From positions 1 to 64,000 of the forward strand of contig CAJMMT010000007.1 of NCBI GenBank assembly GCA_905214715.1: a stretch of 64,000 nucleotides of DNA. The letters run 5' to 3'. Source of the DNA: an uncultured bacterium (lineage in GTDB: Bacteria > Bacteroidota > Bacteroidia > Bacteroidales > Muribaculaceae). Under the pieces are notes generated by a model, which saw only the letters and a list, made by a program, of their open reading frames with translations, was not told the DNA's origin and did no database searches. Position 1 is the stretch's first letter, and each line of letters starts with the position of its first letter. A program made the position numbers and the translations under genes. This document shows positions 23,494 to 31,602 of this stretch, in pieces.

Positions 23494-24972
23494 TTACTTA
23501 TGGCAGAATACTGATTCGTAATATGCTTTGTCGGGAAGAGAGGAGGTCTTGATGCGTGCTCTTATACGCGACCACATCACATAATAGTTTCCTTTTTCAA
23601 TCGATAGCAGAAGACAGGCCGACTGGCTCGACAAACCTGACAGTTGACAGAACATAAGACGGATATACTGCTCGTTGAATTTCGGGAAATCCCTTCTTAT
23701 TTTCTTGGCGAGACCCTCTTCCCGTTCATTTATATGACGCTCGATCTCGCTGAAGATGTCACTATAGCGCAGCTCTCCAAGCTCCCTTGAGAACTCGCGC
23801 CGTATCTTTTCCAGACTTTTCTCATCCGTGGCGCGGAAATATTCGCGGCCTATGGTGTTGAGTCGCGTCATATAATAGTTCATAATGACATTGGCCCACT
23901 TCTCGTTCTCTTCAACCTTAGGAGGATCATTATGTTGTGTCTCTTCATGGATGTCTTCGTTGTCTTGGGATATGATAGCGGCGTCAAGTATCTCATTCTC
24001 GACCTTAAGCACATGCGACTTTTTCCGATAACGTATCAATAGGACCACCGCCGCTATAAGCAAGACTACGAGCGACAAGGCTACAGCGAGGTTGACAACC
24101 CGGCGTCGTGCCTCGGCCTCTCTGACAGCTTTGCGTTCATAATAGGCTCGTTCGGTAAATTCAAGATCGTTTGAGAGCGAAGCCCCTGCCAGATCGTTCT
24201 CAACCTCTCTCAATGCCGATAAATATCGGATGGTCCCTTGGGCATCTCCCTTCTCTTCGCATACATCGATGAGATAGTCCAGATAAACGGGATTCTCGAT
24301 ACTTGCCCCTCTGAAAAATAACGCTGCGCTGTCCGCCATCTCGTTGTGATGGTACACCGAACCGATGCTGACGGAATCATTATCGTTCAGCAATTGTTTT
24401 TTCCATTCCGGACCTATTAGCCTGAACGAAGCGAGAGCATCGGCATATTTCCCTTTTATACGGAATATGTCGCATGCCATAAGAGCATAGTGCATCCGCA
24501 GTTCCTCGCCGCAGCCCGAAGCGATTTCAGAAGCCGCAGACATCACAATCAATGCCGAGTCATTCTCTTCATGCGAGAATTCTCCCGCAAGGTCCATGAG
24601 GGAATAAAACTCATTTTCAGTGCGTCCGGCAAGACGGTACGCCTCCACGGCCCGCAGTCGGTGCTGACGGGCACCCCGAAGGTTGTGGCGCGAACGATAG
24701 ATGTCGGCCATAAGTTCATGAATCCGCGCTGAAAACACTGTATCGTTTGCGCCTTCGGCATAATCAAGCAAAGGGAGCAGTTCGTTCAATGCCGATTCAA
24801 CGCTGTCGTTTAGAAAAAGACGTTCCGCATTGTCAAACCGCGTATGAGCCATCTGCGGATCCGAAATTTCACGACGTCCGCAGGCAAACGCCAGTAAAAG
24901 GATAAGGAAGACGGGGAGGATTTTACCTCCCGCCTTCCTCAGAATGCGTCTATAACTTTCCGTCAGCACCAT
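23494..24972 (-). CDS. TPR membrane lipoprotein sensor, second paralogue
   Basis: This 492-residue protein has a lipobox (LAFAC, Cys about 31), a TPR-like helical region (about 40-270), one membrane helix (about 290-312; VVNLAVALSLVVLLIAAVVLL), a cytoplasmic linker (about 313-360), and a C-terminal domain (about 360-490). The C-terminus has a helix-turn-helix-like stretch (LSGLSSQSACLLLSIEKGNYYVMWSRIR) reminiscent of LuxR-type output domains. It has the same layout as the protein at 9116-10768. It is the last gene of an operon with two secreted-protein genes; the gap to its neighbour is 9 bp. Confidence 0.75.
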   Translation of the reverse strand: MVLTESYRRILRKAGGKILPVFLILLLAFACGRREISDPQMAHTRFDNAERLFLNDSVESALNELLPLLDYAEGANDTVFSARIHELMADIYRSRHNLRGARQHRLRAVEAYRLAGRTENEFYSLMDLAGEFSHEENDSALIVMSAASEIASGCGEELRMHYALMACDIFRIKGKYADALASFRLIGPEWKKQLLNDNDSVSIGSVYHHNEMADSAALFFRGASIENPVYLDYLIDVCEEKGDAQGTIRYLSALREVENDLAGASLSNDLEFTERAYYERKAVREAEARRRVVNLAVALSLVVLLIAAVVLLIRYRKKSHVLKVENEILDAAIISQDNEDIHEETQHNDPPKVEENEKWANVIMNYYMTRLNTIGREYFRATDEKSLEKIRREFSRELGELRYSDIFSEIERHINEREEGLAKKIRRDFPKFNEQYIRLMFCQLSGLSSQSACLLLSIEKGNYYVMWSRIRARIKTSSLPDKAYYESVFCHK

Positions 24973-24981
24973 GTATTCCGG

Positions 24982-26232
24982 TTATTTCCAGATTATTTTG
25001 CGACCGGAACGGACATAAATTGTGTTCGGCTGCGGATTCATCACGAGGCGTCCGTTCAAATCGTAAAGCGGTTCGGCACCCGTATCCGCGACAGATATGG
25101 CTTCAACACCCGAGGTGTTGTCTATCGCCATGCTTTGGCGTTTGTTCGTACGGTCGTCAAGTATGCTGCTTACCGTTCCTTCGGGTATTACAAAGTAATA
25201 GCCGGTATTGTCTTTCATTTCGAAGCCACCGAAATCAGCGCATAGGTTAAAGCAATTTATACTGGTGTCGAGCCATGCCGGAGCTTTTTTCACAAGCACA
25301 TCAACGAGCACATCGGCATCAGATTCCTGTCTGAGCTCATAAAGCTCCACATAGGCGTCGGCACTGACTTCGATTGGTTCGTCATAGCGGAACCATACCT
25401 TGTCGAGTACTTTTGAATGGTCGGTATACAGACTGCACCAACTGAACTGTAGCGGTCCGGGTTCAGGTGCTTCGGAGCCTCCGGTAAATTCAATGCGCAC
25501 CTCGCGGTTGAAGATATCGTCGCGGTATTCCGACACCACACTCTTGGCAGGAAGGACCAAAGTGTAGAGCGCACCTTTGTCGAAGCGCTTGTTTTCTCCA
25601 AATTCGGCATAAGCCTGACCCAAATCCCAATCCCAAGTGACGTATGCCGGATAGGTTCCTTCAAGTTCTCCGTTACGGTAGAGCTTCCATTGCGGGTCGC
25701 ATACGCTGCGCGTCTCGGTCCACCAATAGACACAAACACTCGAAGCACTGTTTATCATAGTGTCGGAAGATGGCTTTTCCACTTCCACTCCGCCTATATT
25801 AATGTAGGGTCGGATGTCACCCAGATCGGCAGGTACAGTAAACTGTACTGAAATCTCATCGTTACATATGTCGGATTCCCCCATGCGGATTATGGCCCCC
25901 GGTTCTACAACGACTGTATAATCCTTACCCAATGGAAGCAGGAATTTGTCGAAGAAAAATACAACACGGCCCTGCGTGCGCTTTGATCCGACGTAATTGT
26001 CTGACTGCGCTCCCTCGCTTTCGATAACGATATCGCCATTACCATCCTTTATATATGCCTTATGGGAATGGCCCAAAGCCACGGCTCCATCAAAATAGAA
26101 GTCTACAAACTCAAGAGGGTGTACGAAAGGACGGTCGCCGATCGAACAGGACTCAGGCACAATTTTATCCGCACCCATCAAAGGAAGAGCAGACAGAAGC
26201 AACAAAGTTGCAAATGCGTTAAGGTGTTTCAT
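24982..26232 (-). CDS. Secreted multi-domain beta-sandwich protein
   Basis: This 416-residue protein has a signal peptide (about 1-20, ending LMGA). At least two Ig-like beta domains show the strand pair LLPLGKDYTVVVEPGAI (about 95-112) and ALYTLVLPAKSVVSE (about 215-230), reminiscent of SbsA-type Ig-like domains. The C-terminal tail (LYDLNGRLVM... NTIYVRSGRKIIWK) is sorting-like. Surface location is inferred. It is the middle gene of an operon with a small secreted protein (51 bp upstream) and a TPR membrane sensor (9 bp downstream). Confidence 0.65.
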   Translation of the reverse strand: MKHLNAFATLLLLSALPLMGADKIVPESCSIGDRPFVHPLEFVDFYFDGAVALGHSHKAYIKDGNGDIVIESEGAQSDNYVGSKRTQGRVVFFFDKFLLPLGKDYTVVVEPGAIIRMGESDICNDEISVQFTVPADLGDIRPYINIGGVEVEKPSSDTMINSASSVCVYWWTETRSVCDPQWKLYRNGELEGTYPAYVTWDWDLGQAYAEFGENKRFDKGALYTLVLPAKSVVSEYRDDIFNREVRIEFTGGSEAPEPGPLQFSWCSLYTDHSKVLDKVWFRYDEPIEVSADAYVELYELRQESDADVLVDVLVKKAPAWLDTSINCFNLCADFGGFEMKDNTGYYFVIPEGTVSSILDDRTNKRQSMAIDNTSGVEAISVADTGAEPLYDLNGRLVMNPQPNTIYVRSGRKIIWK

Positions 26233-26283
26233 CAGATACAGCTTTAAAATGATGAATAAATTAAAAAGAGGCGATATAGCGTG

Positions 26284-26766
26284 TCATTCCGTAAGAGTTA
26301 GCAGAATCTCCACATCGCTCTGATCGGGCGGCGTGATGTGAATGTCATAATCGCCCGGCATATCGCCTATGTATACCGGCAGTCGTTCGGTCGAACTTAC
26401 GTTGTAGACCAGCGGCAGCTTGCCGGCAGGAGTGCGTATCTCTACATTCATCAATCCGGGTTCGCCATCGCACCATATGGTGAGAGTACCATCGGCGTAG
26501 ATGCAATGCACATCAACCGAGTTCCCTTCGCATACGAACCCCGGGCGGAAGCGACGTGAATTTATGGGGATATCGACCGATGAGGTGCTGCGCCGGGAAA
26601 CGCTCGTACGCTGCGTTTTCGGAGCGGCCTTCTTCGGGTCTTCATTCTCCAGAATAATGATTCGCCCATCACCTCTCACTGAATCGGGGGCGCAAACGCC
26701 GGACAATGGCATAGTCTGCGGGTGCGACGTTAGAACCGAGATTATATATAGTAGAGAAATGCTCAT
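26284..26766 (-). CDS. Small secreted beta-rich protein
   Basis: This 160-residue protein starts with a weak signal sequence (MSISLLYIISVLTSHPQTM). The C-terminal half (about 85-158; GTLTIWCDGEPGLMNVEIR, LPVYIGDMPGDYDIHI) looks like one small beta-sandwich, reminiscent of DUF3244 Bacteroidales proteins. The assignment is tentative. First gene of a three-gene operon, read from a strong promoter at 26818-26787. Confidence 0.55.
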   Translation of the reverse strand: MSISLLYIISVLTSHPQTMPLSGVCAPDSVRGDGRIIILENEDPKKAAPKTQRTSVSRRSTSSVDIPINSRRFRPGFVCEGNSVDVHCIYADGTLTIWCDGEPGLMNVEIRTPAGKLPLVYNVSSTERLPVYIGDMPGDYDIHITPPDQSDVEILLTLTE

Positions 26767-26786
26767 GCCGTATCAGTTTCATATTG

Positions 26787-26818
26787 CAAATATAGACATA
26801 GGATACCTCTAATCCAAA
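26787..26818 (-). promoter_or_regulatory. Promoter of the secreted-protein/TPR operon
   Basis: On the minus strand TTTG (26818-26815) and TATATTTG (26794-26787) are separated by 20 bp, matching the Bacteroidetes consensus. The start near 26780 leaves a leader of about 14 nt before the ATG at 26766. Confidence 0.7.
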
Positions 26819-27032
26819 TCAATGACAAGTTAAGTAGAGGATTTATATCTTAAACATTTTCACCATTTTAACATGATGTTAGTAAAATAGCGGGTATTCC
26901 TAACACCTTTCCCCTGTGTAAACCTGTGTTGTTAGGATGAGGATGTGCTAAAAATACGATTTATAAAACAATGCAAATATATGTTAATTTATATTAATTC
27001 AAATATATTGTCCCGTTTTCAGAATGAAGTGA

Positions 27033-27064
27033 TTTAACTTCCATTCACACGAAGAGGATTTTTG
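27033..27064. repeat. Fragment of the MITE-like element
   Basis: This 32-bp segment (TTTAACTTCCATTCACACG... AGAGGATTTTT) matches 21735-21766 of the element with one substitution. It abuts the stop codon of the gene at 27066, and the remainder of the element is not present. Confidence 0.6.
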
Positions 27065-27065
27065 G

Positions 27066-28850
27066 CTACCACTTCAGTCTGAATGCGTATGGAATGCCTG
27101 CCGGTGTTTTGACATGCACGATGTATATTCCGCTTCCCAATCCTGTGTCAATCTTTTCAGACACTCCCTCCGCAGTAAAAAGGAGCTTCCCGTCTATTGC
27201 ATAGATAGTGATGTCTGACCATCCGTCAACCAGAAGCGAACCGTTGCCGAGGGCTTTTACCGATGGTTTGGGTTCGATAGAGATGGAATTAGCAGACGCG
27301 TTCATATTTGTGCCGAACAGATAGCTATACCCGAATGGGCAACCGGGACCGGCATCCCAATAATTGTATGTGGAAGTTGAAAAAAGACTCATGTCAGGAG
27401 TGCAAGTTGGCTTGCCTGATATGACTCTCTTTCCATCCTGTGCATAGAGACCCGGCATCTCATGGGTCCAGTTTTCTATCAGCCAAGCGCCCAATGGCTC
27501 ATTGAGGTCCCGGATATAATTTTCAAACGCGACAAAGCGTCCGGTTACTGCAGACGCTATATATGCCCTGGTTAAACCGTCATTAAGAGAATAGGCCAAC
27601 ACGCTGCCGTCATCGGCCATCTGGCTGGCGCAATATCCTGGTCCCATGTCGGTAACGGTGTATTTACCTTCCGCATCGCGTACAAAAAGGCATGGCTGCA
27701 TCTCGATCTTGGTGTCATATGCGTTTTTTGAGTTTCTCACAACGACTCTCCGTGTCGAGACAAATTGTGAAGCGTCAGAATTCATGAACAGATTGTTGAA
27801 TGTGAAGACCCGTACGTCATCGTCAGCCATCTGCCGGGCAAAGAAACGCATCCATTCGCTGACCTTTTTGTTATGCCGGGTGGCAAGCGCACTATAACTT
27901 GCTGCGGATTCTACAAAATCAGCTAACTGCGAGGCTGTCATATGTGCCGAATAATCGGGTTCAGTGTCAGTGTAACGGTCGTCCTGCTCCCATTCCCATA
28001 TCTCTCTTAAATATTTATCACGTTCTTCATCCGACATGTAATCCTCAGGAGAGGGAGGGGCACCTATATCCTCGGGCCATTCCGGATAAGCCACCTGTTC
28101 AGGATTGCATAGTTCCTCTCCGAGATAGTCATAGCTCCAGGTGCCGTTATTGTCGCATGTGTAGACTATCGGAGCTATACCGAGACCGGAATAATCATAT
28201 ACTTGCCCTAACACGGTGTTACCATCATCTGAGACACATAACGCCGACACATAGTTGGGAACACGACCCGTGAAATCTTTTACCGGATAGGGAAGCTTCT
28301 CAGGTTGGTTGTATCCTCCTCCGGCATTGCGACGCCATATCACAGGTACAGCTCTTACATGGCCCGCATACCCGTTGTCATATGCCGGTTCCGCCACGCC
28401 GCAGATTATGGAGCCGTCGGAATTGATGCCGTAAGCCACACAGGCCCCATCCGAACATGGCGCAGGAAGCTGACGCCATTCCCCCTTTTCCCAATATGAG
28501 GCCGTTCCATTTAACGACACACTCCCCACAAGCACACCTGTGGAAGAAAAAGCCGCGCCACTTCCCACACTGAAATAATGATTGTCTCCTTCCGGGACGT
28601 AGCGCCAGCTTTCCCCGGTTTGAAGATCGAAGATAGTCAATATGCCCCCACACGATGATACGCAGTAGCGTCCGTCGGGCGAGAGCGTTTCAATCATGGC
28701 GCAAGGAACAGAAAGCGCATGATCTTCAAGTACAATTCCATCGGGACTGATCGGTGTAAAACTGCCCGATGCCATTATGGAGTGAGACATTATCACTATA
28801 GAAGTCAAAAGCATTCTCATAATCAATTCAATGAACAATTCAATGAACAA
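27066..28850 (-). CDS. Secreted beta-propeller-like protein with sorting-type tail
   Basis: The 594-residue frame has a signal sequence; the more likely start is the internal ATG at 28820 (MRMLLTSIVIMSHS), because the preceding 10 codons come from a short direct repeat. Repeating segments such as LSPDGRYCVSSCGGILTIFD, ATGINSDGSIICGVA-like and ALCVSDDGNTVLGQV have the SxDGxxxxG pattern of beta-propeller or HAF-type repeats. An acidic Pro/Glu/Tyr-rich insert (about 255-300) interrupts them. The tail (IYAIDGKLLF... GSGIYIVHVKT) is sorting-like. Substrate unknown. The stop abuts a MITE fragment. Confidence 0.65.
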   Translation of the reverse strand: MFIELFIELIMRMLLTSIVIMSHSIMASGSFTPISPDGIVLEDHALSVPCAMIETLSPDGRYCVSSCGGILTIFDLQTGESWRYVPEGDNHYFSVGSGAAFSSTGVLVGSVSLNGTASYWEKGEWRQLPAPCSDGACVAYGINSDGSIICGVAEPAYDNGYAGHVRAVPVIWRRNAGGGYNQPEKLPYPVKDFTGRVPNYVSALCVSDDGNTVLGQVYDYSGLGIAPIVYTCDNNGTWSYDYLGEELCNPEQVAYPEWPEDIGAPPSPEDYMSDEERDKYLREIWEWEQDDRYTDTEPDYSAHMTASQLADFVESAASYSALATRHNKKVSEWMRFFARQMADDDVRVFTFNNLFMNSDASQFVSTRRVVVRNSKNAYDTKIEMQPCLFVRDAEGKYTVTDMGPGYCASQMADDGSVLAYSLNDGLTRAYIASAVTGRFVAFENYIRDLNEPLGAWLIENWTHEMPGLYAQDGKRVISGKPTCTPDMSLFSTSTYNYWDAGPGCPFGYSYLFGTNMNASANSISIEPKPSVKALGNGSLLVDGWSDITIYAIDGKLLFTAEGVSEKIDTGLGSGIYIVHVKTPAGIPYAFRLKW

Positions 28851-28963
28851 TTCACTTCGCTAATATAATAAAATAAGCCAACATCAACAAAGCCACGCCA
28901 CACACGACTCGGAATTTTTTGAGGAGCGTTTGATGCGGTTGTCAGGATTTATTCATGAATCGA

Positions 28964-28995
28964 TTTGGTATTGGGAAAATTAATTATTAACTTTG
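28964..28995 (+). promoter_or_regulatory. Promoter of the pyrimidine operon
   Basis: TTTG (28964-28967) and TAACTTTG (28988-28995) with 20 bp between them match the consensus well. The start near 29002 gives a leader of about 220 nt before pyrC, containing a 36-codon frame and a terminator. Confidence 0.75.
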
Positions 28996-29061
28996 CATGC
29001 AGATTCAGAGAGAACGGAGTCACTATCCTGTTCTCGGGTGATTAGATTGCACAAGTCAAAA

Positions 29062-29172
29062 ATGAGGAAAGAAAAACAAATAGTTTTCCGCCACCACCTT
29101 ATAGTAAATCAGGGTGTGGAATCCTCTATTTTCCCCGACTGTTTGAATCAATCGTTTTTTAAGATGATATAG
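29062..29172 (+). CDS. Putative 36-residue leader peptide of the pyr operon
   Basis: An ATG at 29062 opens a 36-codon frame ending in TAG at 29170-29172, the base before the terminator stem. Near its end the transcript has U-rich runs (TCTATTTTCC at 29125-29134 and TTTTTT at 29155-29160), where polymerase would slow when UTP is scarce. A ribosome reaching the stop would cover the left arm of the terminator. This is the logic of E. coli pyrBI attenuation, transferred here by inference. No strong ribosome-binding site is visible, but these are weak in the phylum. Confidence 0.45.
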   Translation: MRKEKQIVFRHHLIVNQGVESSIFPDCLNQSFFKMI

Positions 29173-29205
29173 AAGGCAACCCCTTTTCCCGGGGCTGCCT
29201 TTTTT
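29173..29205 (+). terminator. Attenuator terminator before pyrC
   Basis: AAGGCA and CCCC (29173-29183) pair with GGGG and TGCCTT (29191-29201) around a 7-nt loop with one A/C mismatch, followed by T to 29205. It is 16 nt upstream of the pyrC ATG and so lies inside the operon leader, where read-through must be controlled. Confidence 0.8.
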
Positions 29206-29221
29206 GTATATCCGTTATAAT

Positions 29222-30499
29222 ATGAGCGAACAGCAACCAATATCGATACGCAACGCCAAGATCCTTGACGGCGGGAATCTTATCACCGCCGATATCCTGA
29301 CTCAAGAGGGGATAATAAAGGAAATAGGCAAAAACATCGATATTCCGGCCGACACAAAGGTCGTGGAGGCCGACAATCTTCTGGCTACCTACGGACTCGC
29401 GGACGTACACGTTCATTTGCGTGAACCGGGGAACCCGGAAAAAGAGACTATCGCAACCGGCACTGAGGCTGCCGCCGCGGGGGGGTACACCACAGTCTGC
29501 GCGATGCCCAATCTTTCGCCGGCTCCCGATACGATAGATAATCTTGAATATCAGCTCGACATTATAAAACGCGATGCCGTCGTCGATGTAAGACCCTATG
29601 CCACCATTACAATAGGAAGGAAGGGCAGGGCGGTTACCGACATAGAGAGGTTGGCACCGTTTTGCTGTGGTTTTACCGACGATGGCAGCGGCGTGCAGGA
29701 CGACGGTATAATGCGCGAGGCAATGGCACGCGTGGCCGAAGCCGACAGCATTCTCGCGGCCCATTGCGAAGTCAATTCCCTGCTCCGGAACGGATATATC
29801 CACGACGGGGAGTATGCCCGGGTCAACGGACACCGGGGAATATGTTCCGAAAGCGAGTGGAAACAGATAGAACGCGATATAAGACTGGCCTCCGACACCG
29901 GATGCCGTTACCACGTGTGCCATATCTCCACACGCGAGAGTGTCGAGATTATCCGCGATGCCAAGAAAGATGGAGTGTCGGTAACATGCGAGACCGGCCC
30001 GCATTATCTTACATTCTGCGACAGGGACCTGCAGGAATCCGGACGTTTCAAGATGAATCCTCCTATAAGAGGAGTCCGGGACCGCGAGGAGCTGCTCTCC
30101 GGTATCGCAGACGGCACGATAGATGTAATCGCCACAGACCATGCCCCGCACACAGCCGAGGAAAAGAGCCGCGGCCTTGAACGGAGTCTCATGGGAGTGG
30201 TCGGTCTCGAAACAGCTTTCGGAGCCTCGTATACCGCCCTTGTAAAGAGCGGCGTGATATCCCTGGCAAGACTCGTCGAACTTCTCGACACCGCACCAAG
30301 ACGCATATTCCGTCTCGGAGGTTCGCTCCGGGTCGGAGAAAGGGCCGATATCGCTCTCTTCGACCTCAGTACCAGATGGCGCGTAGACCCGAGCCGATTC
30401 CGCAGCAAAGGCAAATCCACACCCTTCGAGGGAATGGAGCTGACCGGCCTACCGGTGATGACCATCTACAAGGGGGACATTGTAACTAAAAAAATCTAA
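29222..30499 (+). CDS. pyrC: Dihydroorotase
   Basis: PyrC cyclises carbamoyl-aspartate to dihydroorotate, the third step of UMP synthesis. The 425-residue amidohydrolase has the zinc motif DVHVHLREPG (near residue 61), the family segment GGYTTVCAMPN, and DHAPHT (near 305) with the catalytic aspartate, so it belongs to the type I (long) class. The ATG at 29222 is used, because the upstream TTG at 29204 lies inside the terminator. First gene of the operon, 8 bp before carA. Confidence 0.92.
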   Translation: MSEQQPISIRNAKILDGGNLITADILTQEGIIKEIGKNIDIPADTKVVEADNLLATYGLADVHVHLREPGNPEKETIATGTEAAAAGGYTTVCAMPNLSPAPDTIDNLEYQLDIIKRDAVVDVRPYATITIGRKGRAVTDIERLAPFCCGFTDDGSGVQDDGIMREAMARVAEADSILAAHCEVNSLLRNGYIHDGEYARVNGHRGICSESEWKQIERDIRLASDTGCRYHVCHISTRESVEIIRDAKKDGVSVTCETGPHYLTFCDRDLQESGRFKMNPPIRGVRDREELLSGIADGTIDVIATDHAPHTAEEKSRGLERSLMGVVGLETAFGASYTALVKSGVISLARLVELLDTAPRRIFRLGGSLRVGERADIALFDLSTRWRVDPSRFRSKGKSTPFEGMELTGLPVMTIYKGDIVTKKI

Positions 30500-30507
30500 C
30501 CTGACAT

Positions 30508-31602
30508 ATGGAAAAGAAACCCGATGTGAAACTTGTTCTGGAGAACGGACTCCAGTTTCCCGGCTACAGTTGCGGCGCCAAGCGCGAGGTGGTCGGTGAA
30601 ATCGTGTTCAACACTTCCATGGTAGGATATCAGGAAATCCTATCAGACAGATCGTATACCGACCAGATCGTAGTGATGACCTATCCGTTGATAGGCAATT
30701 ACGGTGTTACCGACGAGGATTATGAATCCAAATCACCTGCGCTGAGCGGAATGATAGTCAGGGAATGCTGCGACACTCCGTCAAACTTCCGCTATACCAA
30801 AACCATAACCGAGGTATTCGAGGAAAGCGGCATACCCTGCGTATCCGGAATAGATACAAGAATGCTCACCCGGGTCATACGCGAGGCCGGATGTATGCGT
30901 TGCGCCATAGTCGATGCCGGGCGCCCTGTCGACGAAGCGCTCGCCATGATAAAGGATACCCCCGCCGACCCCAAGGTGGTGAAAAGGGTAAGCTGCAAGA
31001 AACGCTGGTTCTCACGCACTCCCAATCACCGTTTCAATGTCGTGGCCATAGACTGCGGTATCAAATACAACATAATCCGTTCGCTGAACGCACGAGGATG
31101 CAATGTAACTATCGTGCCCTTCGACACCACGGCCGAAGAGATCCTGACTTTCAACCCGGACGGAATATTCATCTCCAACGGCCCCGGAGACCCGACCGAC
31201 GTGCCGGAGGTAGCAGAGACCATAAAGAAACTTAGAGGTAAACTTCCCATATTCGGCATCTGCCTCGGCCATCAGCTTATATCGCTCGCTTACGGCGGCA
31301 AAAGCTTCAAGCTTAAATTCGGACACCGCGGCGGCAACCATCCTGTAAAGAATCTGCTGAACGGCAAACTGGAAATAACCAGCCAGAACCATAACTACGC
31401 CATAGATGCGGAATCGCTCAAGGATACACGCCTGGAAGTAACCCATCTCAACATACTCGACAACACTGTAGAGGGCGTGCGTTGCGTGGACGACCGCATT
31501 TTCTCGGTGCAATACCACCCCGAAAGCGCTCCCGGTCCGCAAGACAGTTCTTATCTTTTCGACAATTTCATTAAACTGATGGAGGAACACACAAATGCCT
31601 AA
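30508..31602 (+). CDS. carA: Carbamoyl-phosphate synthase, small (glutaminase) subunit
   Basis: CarA hydrolyses glutamine and passes ammonia to CarB for carbamoyl phosphate. The 364-residue protein has the CarA N-terminal domain (GEIVFNTSMVGYQEIL) and a class I glutamine amidotransferase domain with the nucleophile elbow GICLGHQL (Cys near 252) and the His-Glu pair in YHPESAPGP. It overlaps carB by 8 bp. In this operon the product feeds PyrB directly; arginine synthesis must share the same enzyme unless another copy exists. Confidence 0.95.
   Translation: MEKKPDVKLVLENGLQFPGYSCGAKREVVGEIVFNTSMVGYQEILSDRSYTDQIVVMTYPLIGNYGVTDEDYESKSPALSGMIVRECCDTPSNFRYTKTITEVFEESGIPCVSGIDTRMLTRVIREAGCMRCAIVDAGRPVDEALAMIKDTPADPKVVKRVSCKKRWFSRTPNHRFNVVAIDCGIKYNIIRSLNARGCNVTIVPFDTTAEEILTFNPDGIFISNGPGDPTDVPEVAETIKKLRGKLPIFGICLGHQLISLAYGGKSFKLKFGHRGGNHPVKNLLNGKLEITSQNHNYAIDAESLKDTRLEVTHLNILDNTVEGVRCVDDRIFSVQYHPESAPGPQDSSYLFDNFIKLMEEHTNA

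Noticed and set aside
29159..30151. 330-codon minus-strand frame opposite pyrC
   Set aside because: Long antisense frames are common opposite GC-rich conserved genes; similar ones lie opposite carB and mutA. pyrC is unmistakable.
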